A stretch of DNA of 64,000 nucleotides from Tetragonia tetragonoides. Lineage: Eukaryota; Streptophyta; Magnoliopsida; Caryophyllales; Aizoaceae. The translations under genes and the position numbers were made by a program. This document shows, in pieces, positions 23,172 to 34,114 of this stretch; position 1 is the first letter of the stretch; each line of letters begins with the position of its first letter. Under the pieces are notes generated by a model. It saw only the letters and a list, made by a program, of their open reading frames with translations. It was not told the DNA's origin and ran no database searches. The stretch is from NCBI GenBank assembly GCA_038025085.1, contig CM076140.1:17752001-17816000 (forward strand), given 5' to 3'.

Positions 23172-23420
23172 CTCTCCTCAACAGCCGCCGGTCACTTCAC
23201 TCCGGCGAAGACTGCGGCGTACTCGTCAGCCCCCTCCGGCAATCAAAACCCCCTAAAATTGTTACCCATCTCTTCTTCTCTGTGTCGTACAATACAATTT
23301 CTTAGATCTATTTTTAGGGTTTCAAATACCAATGGTATTCGATTATGAGTTCAATTTGATGATCATTTTCCTCAATTAATTGAGGGATTTTTGCTCGAAA
23401 TCATCTTCTGTCATCTGGGT
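23061..23420 (+). promoter_or_regulatory. Probable 5' leader exon of the helicase gene with CT microsatellite
   Basis: A (CT)n tract at 23131-23168 is followed by GC-rich leader-like sequence. A donor ATCTGG|GTAAGAG (about 23419) can pair with the acceptor CTACCTGCAG at 25944, just 21 bp before the helicase ATG. Leader CT tracts and long leader introns are usual for plant genes of this kind. Assignment to the helicase is inferred from position. Confidence 0.55.
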
Positions 23421-23714
23421 AAGAGATCATACTTATTGCATCGCTGTAATCGCATCGCATCCCCCTCTTGTTGCGCCTTTCAGATCGTGTGTATTGATTT
23501 TTTTGCCATTGTTGGATGTTATATGGATGTATGTTTACTGTGACAAGTTGAATAGTGTGTATTGATTTTTTTCCCTTTTTGGGTTTTCCATATCGAAGAC
23601 AGGAAATACCACCCATTTCGATGTTTAGTAATAATATTAAAACTTTTGTATAATTGTATGTGGTTGGGTATGGCACATTCTGCATTTTGTAATTTATAGT
23701 TTTTTGGGACTTGC

Positions 23715-24058
23715 ATGGCATAAGATTGCACAACATTGACTATACTTCGCTCTATAATAAGTGGTGTTTAATAGCTCTTCGCATATAGAAATCATGTTCA
23801 AAGGGATAACTCAGGTGGTCCATTACATGAAGTTACATGTCTCAGTTTTGTATCAGAGAGAACATAATCACTCATCAGTAGAATGGCATAAGATTGCACA
23901 ACATTGACTATACTTCGCTCTATAATTAGTGGTGTTTAATAGTTCTTCGCATATAGAGATCATGTTCAAATGTACTATAACTCACGTGGTCCATTACATG
24001 AAGTTACATGATGTCTCAGCTTTGTATCAGAGAGAACATAATCACTCATCAGTAGAAT
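23715..24058. repeat. Tandem duplication, about 168-bp unit, two copies
   Basis: ATGGCATAAGATTGCACAAC begins at 23715 and again at 23883. The copies match almost base for base through CATCAGTAGAAT, with a few substitutions and short indels. It lies in the presumed leader intron of the helicase gene. Confidence 0.95.
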
Positions 24059-25965
24059 ATTTTCCGTATGTTACACTATGGTTTTGGTTTTGAAAGTAGT
24101 TCAGCATGCACTCATGGTGCATTCTTTATAAGAGGCTGCAGGGGTGGGCGTGGATAGGGTTTGGAAAGACAAGAAATGTTGGTTAGGAGAGAGAAAGATA
24201 GAGGGAGTTTAAGAGAAAAGGAAGCTGTAAACGCTATCTGTAACTGATAAGTAATCATATACGGCTTCTCACGGAAATGTCAATCTGAGTAAAATACCTT
24301 AAAAGTACTTTAACTCTCCAATTAACTAGGTTGCAAGAAATAATTTTAAATCTGTTTTCTGCTTGATATAAAATTCTACTTCTTAGTCTGATATGTAACA
24401 ATCCAATTACTAAAGATCTGTTGCTGGGTTTGTTTTTCTGGTCTCTTTGAATAAACGTTCATAACTGGTGACATACTCTCGTTTCCTTATTTTTTTTACT
24501 TATTTGCATTGTCCAATGGGTACCTTTGTTCTACTATTAACTTGGCACAAGATTAATGTGTCTACTGTCTACCGACTGTTGTGCCTTGTAAGGTGAAGGC
24601 ATCATGCATGATCTAAAGCTTGCGTTGTTTTTACATGCTGCTTTCTGCGTCATGTTAAGATCTTTACTTGTTCTTTTTTCTTTCAATATGCTAATTGTTT
24701 TCCCCAGTTCCTGTATTATTGCCAGTTGCCACATCCATTGCTGTCTTCTTTCTGTTTTTACTGCTACTACTTTCTCATGATTCACTCTCCATTGCAATGT
24801 TTTGAATGAAACTCTTTTCAAGCTAATATATGTATCGGACTTTAGGACTAACCAATCTTCTTTTGTAGAAAAGTCAGCCATGATCATTTCTACTCTTTAG
24901 TTAGATGCTTCTGTTACTATATACTAGGATCTTATCAAAATTACTCAATTTCATCATTGAATTCTAGTTTGTTTCTTGCATTCCCATATGCTTGAGTTTG
25001 GTCATTATTAATTAAGTTCTTTCATGGAATACTTTTACCTTTGCATCTGTTAAATTCACTCTTTAGATGTTGCAAATTTCCTATATTGAATAATCCATTT
25101 ATTTTCTCTCTTTTTTCTTACATAGAAAAGCAATTATATAAACAAGGAAATAGCGAGTTACAATCGCGGGGGCATGGTGTCTTCCTGAAGTATAAACACA
25201 CCAAAAAATCCCTCTTCACTAACTACCTCCTCCCTAATCCACTGCTAGACCATCCCCAAAGGCTGCCCTGTAAATGGAACCCAATCTTGCCAACTGACAC
25301 ATTTGGCAAGCAGTTATTAGACATGCCAAAGTATAATCAGCACGAGGTTGCTGCCGCTTGAATTATGTAGATTCCTTTTATAAACTGTGCTGCCGGATTC
25401 TGTGGTTTTGTTGGGTTCGCTTTGAGAATTTCTTTGAAAAAGTTTACCCTTCAGTAACCAGCTTCGTTGTTGTAATCTTGTACTCATTGTGTACCTGAAA
25501 CTGACTTTCAAAAAGATTAATGGCTGTGCCTGATAACTGCAGTACAATGGCAGAAAGACACATGGTTGCTTGAATAGTTCCTGTAGGGGCATCTAAACTA
25601 TGGTTTCTCTTTCTCCATTTCTTTATTTCTAGTAGTTATTTTTTATTTTGGGGAGGGGTTGGGGGGCTGGGCAGCAAGCAGTTATTAGACACCCATGGTG
25701 TTAGCATTGTCAAGTCTACATTCATACCAGTGCGCTTGATTTATTCTTGGCATTTTGTCGTGCTTGTATACACTTGCTATTTTATCTGTGATTAAGTATC
25801 TTTTATTGCAGTCAGATTTTTAATTCAGATTACTGGCTCATATCTGCCGGTTTAGTATTTTCACCTTTGATATAGAACATGTTGTGTATTATTTTATTAT
25901 AATAACTGATATAACTTGCTTTCTGTCAAAAATCCTACCTGCAGGTTTATGCATTTATGTAGGAA

Positions 25966-28900
25966 ATGGGATCTCGTGGGAGGATATTTTTTGATCTTAA
26001 TGAAACCCCTGCGGAGGACGATGAAGAGATTGATAATTCAGCTGGTATCCAGCCCCAGAAAGTTCTTCCTTCTTTAAGTTCCTACACCTCTGATTTGCTT
26101 GTGGCATCAGTTGGTCCATCCAATGTCGTAAATAAAAATTCCTTCTCTCATGCTTCATCTGCTTCAGGTTTCCAACCATTTGTTAGGTCAAAGGTTTCTC
26201 CCAGTTTAGATAGGATAGATGATCAGAATAAGGAAAGAGAGCAGAACTCAGATGTTGTCTCATGGTCAAAGATAAGCAATAATAGTAAAAAGAAAGAGGT
26301 GAAATTGTTAAATTCAGGCGCTATGAGTGCTCAGGTCCCTGAAAAGGAAGAAGGAGAATGGTCTGATGAGGAAGGTTTGCCCGGTGTGAACAATAGGGAC
26401 CAGGAAATGTCCTCTGCTAGTGGTTGCAAACCCTTAACTGAGCAAGGAGTGACTAGTGTTGCAGCAGATCGTTCTTCTGCTGGGGTGTCTTTTAAGAACA
26501 CATCCCGTGATTCTAGTCCTTCTGATCAAAAGAAGAATCAACATGGTTATTCTTCTGCCAGATTGGAACCTGGTCCAAATGATAGCATGGGCAGCACTAG
26601 CCAGAATTTGAATGGCAATGCTGAAGTTAATACATCCGTGGATGCTCAAGGAGATATAGAGTCAGTTCCTAAACAAAAGGAAGTCAAAGGAGTCGAAGCT
26701 ACCCATGCTTTAAAATCTGCAAATAATCCTGGAAAGCACAAGCTGGATGAGCACAAAGAAGCAATGCTGGGTAAAAAACGTAGCCGGAAAACAATGTTTC
26801 TGAATATAGAGGATGCAAAGCAAGCTGGTTCTGTAAAGTCGTCGACCCCTAAGAGGCAGACTGTTCCAACACCTGGCGTGAATCGTTCTATCAAAGGAAA
26901 CCGGAATTTGCGATTTCCTGTAGAACGCAATGGTGAAAAGCAGAATGAGCATACTATCAAGGATCAGAATCAGGTTGATTTGCCATGCAATGAAGAACGT
27001 AGTTCCATGGAATCTGTTGATCGTAAATCTGAATGCAACAGTGATATGAATGCAGGACTTCTAGTTAAGCCTAGAAGATTAAATAGTTCAAGTGATCTCT
27101 CAGCGGAGGGAAATCTTAGGCATAATTCATGGAAGCAGCCTGCAGATCCAAGGCAGTTCAAGGATCCACAGGTCCCGTCAAGGAAGCCAGCCTCAAGTAA
27201 TCATGCACCAGTTGATATAAAACCAATAAACAAGAAGAATCCTCCGAAAAGGCAAAATGTGATTAGTAACCAATATCAAGACACATCAGTGGAGCGTCTC
27301 TTGCGAGAGGTGACCAGTGAGAAGTTTTGGCATAATCCAGGTACAAACTTTTCGCCTAGCATCTTGGTACACATCTTGCTGCTCTGTCTTGACTTTGGTG
27401 GTGGTCTACCTGCCGGGCATATGTTTTTGTTTTTAATTTCTTTTACTTGATTTACATGAAACCATTTGTAACTTTTTCAAATTCGATGGTCATATTTGAC
27501 TGCAAATATGGCTTCTGAAATTCGTGTGATACTCCTGCCCAAACAAATTAAGGAATCTTACACTTTTTTCAACTAATCCTTATTTGTTAAAAAAAAAGAA
27601 ATATCGGGGAAATAGCATAAGCACTTTGCTCCTTGGTGTTCGAGTTAATCAGATACTTTTGGTGGTGACAAATCATGTAAGCTTATATGAAATGTGACTT
27701 TGTAAATTGCGTAGTTCTCGCCATGTTTGATAATTTTCATTTGGTAATCCGCATCATGATTAGAATGAAGAATCTGATGCATAAAACAATTGACAATTGA
27801 GTGAGCATAGCTCTATCTTCTAACTTTCGGACATTTTATAAGACATCATTTGTTGAGTTATATCCACTGTTCATGTTCAGTTGCAACTAACAGCTATTTT
27901 GAGCATTTCAAATCGAGGGACTAATAGAGACTAAAGCTGTTGGCTCTAAGTTTTCGCTCCTGTGCTTTATTCAATTGTTCCAAGTTTTAACTATTGACTC
28001 TGCATGGATCGTCAATGTTGTTTAGAGCATAGGAAACAATTACAAGCTGAAGTTCTACTTCCTGTGCCCATTCTTGGGGACACTTTAAATGTTTTTGTAG
28101 TGTATAATGATTGACATTAAAATTAGACGAGGATAGAAACATTAAAATTATATACCTTATTCATTTGTTTTATAAAGTTAACCTGGACAAGTGTAAGACC
28201 CCCTCCATCCCAAAATTATGTACCCATTTTTTGAGCTCGGGGATTAAGACAAGTTAACTTTGGGACAAAGTTTCCTTCCTTGCCCTTGATTTACATTCGA
28301 GTGGAAGTAGGGATTACTTTTGCAAATGGCGCACATCCCATATTTACACAGACTACACACTCAATGCTCTATACTCCCTGTCTATCTACCCACACTGCCT
28401 CAGAAGAGCACGCCGCTGGAGCAGCCCTCCTGTGAGTCTCCCTCCTTCATCGGTTTCTCTTCTCCTCCGCAGCTGCTTCTTTCTCTCTATCCTCACCAAA
28501 CACAACCATCTTAAACCAAATTCAATGGATATTTGTGAATCGAAACCCAGTGAATTGCTATCAATAAAAGATGCGGGAGACAGTTGAACTGTGATAGTAG
28601 CGAATTGCTTTACTGGTTAGGAAATCTGGCAAATTTGAGCTGTTCCTTCCAAATTCAGGCTTAGTTTTGTTTTTGCTAATTGCTGGTGATTTTATGTTGA
28701 GCTCTAAAGCCTCTGATTGTTCAAGCAAGTAGATAATTGTGGGACCAAACAGCCCATCGGGGGAGAAGAGGAGGTGGTTGTTGATGGCCTTGACGAGAAA
28801 TAAAATGTAGGCGGTACGGGAGGGGGAGGAACGAGTGTGTAAAAAGTAGAGACATGGAGGGGATGAGGGAGGGGTAAGGTTCTGGCAGTGGTTATGGCCG

Positions 28901-31900
28901 TATGGTAATTTGATTCGTTCATTTTAATTGGCCTTTTCCCTTGGTCTATACTCTATAGTTCTATATAAGTGTGTTTGAAGAGCTTGCTGAGTTGTTGACT
29001 GTTTAATTCATTTCGTTACATTTGGCAGAGGAGTCTGAGCTTCAGTGTGTCCCTGGTCGGTTTGAATCTGTCGAAGAGTATGTTAGAGTTTTTGAGCCTT
29101 TGCTTTTTGAGGAATGCCGGGCACAGCTTTACAGTACATGGGAAGAGTCAAGCGAGACTTCTTCTAGAGATGCGCATGTGATGGTCCGTGTCAAATCTGT
29201 AGAAAGGCGAGAAAGAGGTAATTAATCTATATACTTTTCCTTTCTAATTTGTTGTTTTCTCTTCATTATGCATGCTTCTACTGTAACGGTGATGTTTAAA
29301 CATCTTGATATGAAAGAAAGTGCTGCAAACCATTTAGGTCTGTTTACTTTTTTCCACTAAATCTTGTAGGGGCTAGCGTTTTTAATGATGACTTCTTTTG
29401 TGTTTATCTGTCAAGTTTTCCCTCGATGCTTCAGTATTCATCCTCCGAACTGTAATAGTGTAGTTAATTACTTGTTTCTTCAGAAATCATCGCACCTGAG
29501 AAACCTTGTTATGTTTTATTTATTTCTATTCTTTCTCCCTCCTGACTTTTATGTTCATTTTGGGAGTTAGGATGGTATGACGTGGTAGTTCTTCCTACCA
29601 ATGAGGTCAAGTGGACATTTAAGGAGGGAGATGTTGCAGTTCTGTCTTATCCAAGGCCTGGTTCAGGTTTGTTAGCGATTTTTTAAACCTTGTCTCTTGC
29701 TTCACCAGCATTTACGTTATTGAATTACATTTGCTTTCTTGAGCAGTGAGAGCGAGGAGAAATAGTAATCCATCTGCTGAAGAACATGATGAGCCTGATG
29801 GGAGTGGACGCACTGTTGGGACGGTTAGAAGGCACATACCTCTTGATATCCGTGATCCTCAGGGCGCCATCCTTCATTTTTATGTTGGTGATTCTTATGA
29901 TCCAAACAGGTTCGTTAATGGATTTGATTACTTCTCTGTTATTTCTTGTTACATGCTGATCAATATAGTTCCACTATATTGCAATCTATGTGTAGTTCTT
30001 TAATTATGTCCTATTGTTTCACAGCAGCACTGATAATGGTCATGTCTTAAGGAAGCTTCAGCCTAGAAGCATCTGGTTCTTAAGTGTGCTTGGTACTCTG
30101 GCAACAACCCAACGCGAGTATGTTGCTTTGCATGCTTTCCGTCGACTAAATTTGCAGGTGAAATCTTGCATTAAATTTTGTTAGTGAACAATAACAAAAG
30201 TCTGTATCATATGTTCCTTATGGTTTGTAACCTAACTTTCAACTTCATCGCTACAGATGCAAAATGCAATCCTTAAGCCAAGCCCTGAGCACTTCCCAAA
30301 ATATGAAGAGCAGACTCCAGCTATTCCTGAATGCTTCACTCCAAATTTTGGTGATCATCTTCGTAGGACCTTCAATGGTCCCCAGCTATCAGCAATTCAA
30401 TGGGCGGCAATGCACACAGCTGCTGGTACTAGTAATGGTGTGACCAGGAGGCAAGACCCATGGCCCTTTACTTTAGTTCAAGGACCTCCTGGAACGGGGA
30501 AGACACATACGGTTTGGGGAATGCTAAATGTGATTCATCTGGTGCAGTATCAGCATTACTATACAGCATTGCTTAAAAAGCTGGCACCTGAAAGCTATAA
30601 GCAAAATAGTGAAAGAAATGCGGATTCTGTTACTTCAGGATCTATTGATGAAGTTCTTCGAAGCATGGATGAGAATCTTTTCCGTACTCTACCAAAACTA
30701 TGTCCGAAACCGAGAATGCTTGTATGTGCCCCATCTAATGCTGCTACCGATGAGCTGCTTTCACGTGTTCTCGATCGTGGATTTATTGATGGTGAGATGA
30801 AAGTTTATAGGCCTGATGTAGCAAGGGTTGGCGTTGATTCACAGACGCGAGCAGCACAAGCTGTCTCTGTTGAACGCAGAACTGAGCAGCTTTTAGTTAA
30901 AACTCGCGAGGAGGTTTTGGGATGGTTACAACAGTTAAAAGGGCGCGAAGCTCATTTGTCTCACCAGATGGCTAATCTCCAGAGACAACTGAATGCAGCA
31001 GCTGCTGCTGGGCGTTCACAAGGTTCTGTTGGAGTAGATCCTGATGTTCTTATGGCTCTGGATCAGAATAGGGATGCTTGGTTGCAAAATCTTGCTGCAG
31101 TAGTTGAGGAAAGGGATAAAGTTCTGGTTGAAATGTCTCGCCTTCTCATTCTGGAAGGCAAGTTTCGTCCTGGCAGCAGCTTCAATCTGGAGGCAGCTCG
31201 TGCTAGTTTAGAGACAAGTTTTGCTAATGAGGCTGAGATTGTCTTTACCACTCTATCAAGTAGTGGTCGCAAGTTGTTTTCACGTCTTACTCATGGCTTT
31301 GATATGGTTGTGATTGATGAAGCAGCTCAAGCCAGTGAAGTGGGAATTCTTCCTCCTCTTTCTCTTGGGGCGGCTCGTTGTGTTCTTGTTGGTGATCCTC
31401 AACAGCTCCCTGCTACTGTCATTAGTAAGGCAGCTGGTACATTGTTATACAGCAGAAGCCTCTTTGAAAGGTTTCAGCAAGCTGGCTGTCCAACAATGTT
31501 GTTGTCTGTTCAAATATAGAATGCACCCTCAAATTAGGGACTTTCCTTCAAGGTACTTTTACCAGGGACGCCTCACTGACAGTGAAAGTGTTGCCAGCCT
31601 ACCTGATGAGAGATACTACCAAGATCCTTTGCTGAGGCCGTACATTTTTTATGATATTACTCATGGACGAGAATCCCACAGAGGTGGGTCAGTCTCTTAT
31701 CAGAATATACATGAAGCTCAGTTTTGTCTTCGTTTGTATGAACATCTTCAGAAATCTGTGAAGTCTATGGGATTGGGTAAGGTTACTGTTGGCATAATAA
31801 CACCTTATAAGCTGCAATTAAGATGTCTCCAGCGTGAGTTCGAGGATGTGCTTAATTCTGAAGAAGGATGAGATCTGTACATTAATACTGTGGATGCTTT

Positions 31901-32409
31901 TCAAGGCCAGGAACGTGATATTATTATTATGTCCTGTGTCCGTGCCTCAACGCATGGAGTTGGCTTTGTTGCTGATATCCGTCGAATGAATGTTGCGCTT
32001 ACTCGAGCACGAAGGGCCCTTTGGGTATGGTTAAAAAACTATAATGTCGATTTTCTGTTGTATATCGGTCAGCTTGATAGCTTAACTATTAGTGCAGTAT
32101 CTGAATTTGTTAACTTTTTTACAGGTCATGGGAAATGCTAATGCTTTGATGCAGTGTGATGACTGGGCAGCCTTGATTACTGATGCAAAAGCTCGGAAAT
32201 GTTATATGGAGATGGAATCCCTTCCCAAGGACTTTCTAGTTCCCAAAGGACCTGCTTACACCTCTTTTCCTGGTAAATTTTCCTCCGGTGCTGGAGGCAT
32301 GAGACCTGGAGGTCCACGACCAAGGTTATTTGATATGCCTACAGAATCCAAGCCAGGGACAGTTTTAGAAGAGGAAAAATCGAAGCACTTTACTAACCGT
32401 AAAGACTGA
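25966..32409 (+). pseudogene. SEN1/UPF1-like SF1 RNA/DNA helicase gene with frameshift and in-frame stop
   Basis: The family is plant nuclear SF1B helicases related to yeast SEN1. Exons are 25966-27340, 29029-29217, 29571-29666, 29747-29909, 30025-30157, 30257-32024 and 32125-32409, all GT-AG. Their sum is 4009 nt, one more than 1336 codons. The N-terminus MGSRGRIFFDLNETP has an EAR-like DLNxxP motif and is followed by about 430 low-complexity residues. Helicase motifs are GPPGTGKT (Walker A), VIDEAAQASE (Walker B), [21 protein letters not shown] and [10 protein letters not shown]. Two lesions are seen. One is an extra A at 31512-31514, just before the RMHPQIRDFPS motif. The other is TGA at 31870-31872, between NSEEG and [10 protein letters not shown], in the frame used downstream. 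Both fall in RecA domain 2 and would remove motifs V and VI. Everything else is intact, so this is a very recent pseudogene, a null allele or assembly error. Confidence 0.85.
27341..29028 (+). other. 1.7-kb intron of the helicase gene, with a MITE-like end
   Basis: The intron is bounded by CCAG|GTACAA and TTTGGCAG|AG. At 28199-28250 CCCTCCATCCCAAAATTATG resembles a Stowaway terminus, but I found no matching inverted end, so a truncated element is possible. Confidence 0.5.
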
Positions 32410-33574
32410 ATATACCTGGTCACTTGAAACATTGATGAAGATTTACGTCAGGTGTCTTCATTATTTGGTCACTGATTGAGAGATTCTCCACAGTGTGACA
32501 TATGGGAGAGCCAACGACGTTATGGCATCACAAGTGACAGAAATCGGTTGGGCAAGCCAGATGTTCTATGTTGTTAGAAATTCTGGCTGAATTGCCGTAT
32601 GATTTCGTGAACACACACATTGAGAAACAATTTCGTCTTGTGTTGGCAACGGAGATTGCTTCAGCAGTTCATATGACCATGGGTTTTTGCCGGCTGGTTA
32701 AGATGGTCACTTTGCGTTATAGCAATGAGCAGAAATGGTGCTATTTTGAATAAATCGCAAGTATCATTTTGACAGGATCTGCAGGTGATGAGGGTGTACA
32801 GGAAACTTGATTGACTAATATACTAAGAATCAACTATAGAACTGAAATTACTCTGGCTTTGCCGAAGTCAGTGGCCTGAAGGCTGAAGCGCATGGTTGTT
32901 CTGCTGGCTTCCAAGGTGTCGGCTGCTTTTTATCAGACAGCTTACTAGGGGTATTACGTTTTGGAAGTATTGGTTTCCCACAATGCTATGCACTTTATTG
33001 GAACGTGCATGCATATTGTTTGAGCAAAATTTTCGAATCTATCAGGAAACTACCTTAATAGTTCGGAAAAGGAAAAGAAAAAGTTATAGAAGTAAAGGAG
33101 TACATTGTACAAGTATATTGTAGTAGTCAACACTCAACAGGCGTTAAAGGATGTTGTTGGAGCAATTTGTACATACACAATTCAGCAATAGATTCAGAGA
33201 ATTATTTATTTTGCATTTCGGGTCACTAATTTTGCTACAAATTGCGGTTTGCTTTTCTGTCGTTCTTCTATTACACAGGAATTGACGTGACAGATCTTTT
33301 GATGCCTGTAGGTTGTAACTTGTAAGATGAACTTCAGGGAAAACAGGCAATGTTTTTGTTCAGTGATTCTCCTTTTCATTTTCTCTCTCTTTTTAATTTA
33401 TTTTTAAAGTTTAATTACTCTGGTTCCTATTTCAATTCTAGCTTATCTTGGTGTGGGGTTATTCTGAAATCTCATATTCTGTGCCTCCTAGGATGCAAAT
33501 GCAGTGGGACACAACTTCTATGTGTGGATTGAGTTTGTCGAAATTAATTGTGATTGAGTTGTCAAGTTTCAGAT
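32410..33574 (+). other. Helicase 3' UTR and downstream intergenic DNA
   Basis: An AATAAA signal lies at about 32750. No other gene is recognised. Confidence 0.5.
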
Positions 33575-33940
33575 GGTTCTTCTTCGTTGTTATCTGTAGC
33601 TTTGACGTTGCGCAACTGCTGGTGCTTGCAGCAGCAGCAGCAGCATTCGAGAATCTGCTAATAAGTTGTAACGTTTGTGCATCAATTTCCTTGCTGGTTA
33701 TGTTTATGTTGGTGAATTTCTTGTGTTACATGTTAATGAGTGTTGCCTGTTTCGTTTTGTCTCTGCATTTTTCTTTTGGAAAAGCAGTTTTAGGCCTCCA
33801 AAGGTTCTTCTTCGTTGTTACCGGCAGCTTTGACGTTGCATTTGAGAATTCGCTAATAAGTTTTAACGTTTGTGCATCAATTTCCTTGCTGGTTATATTT
33901 AGGTTGATGAATTTCTAGTGTTATATGTTGATTAGTTGCT
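33575..33940. repeat. Direct repeat, two diverged copies at 228-bp spacing
   Basis: Copies start GGTTCTTCTTCGTTGTTA at 33575 and 33803 and share GTTTGTGCATCAATTTCCTT and later blocks. Copy 1 carries an extra GCA-repeat block (about 33628-33645). Confidence 0.9.
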
Positions 33941-34114
33941 GGAACAATATTGCACTCCGCACATGTATATATGGATGTTGAGCCATTGCAAGTTGCAACT
34001 ACACAAAACATTCGAATGGCTGTGCGCAGTTTCATGGCAAGAAAAACAACTTAACATTCCAATGGATGATTCAATATTGTAAGTTTTGTAATACTGTTCT
34101 AGTACAATAAAGGC

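Noticed and set aside
25041..25592. Frames of about 90-106 aa in the helicase leader intron
   Set aside because: No recognisable domain, no conserved features, and they overlap on opposite strands.
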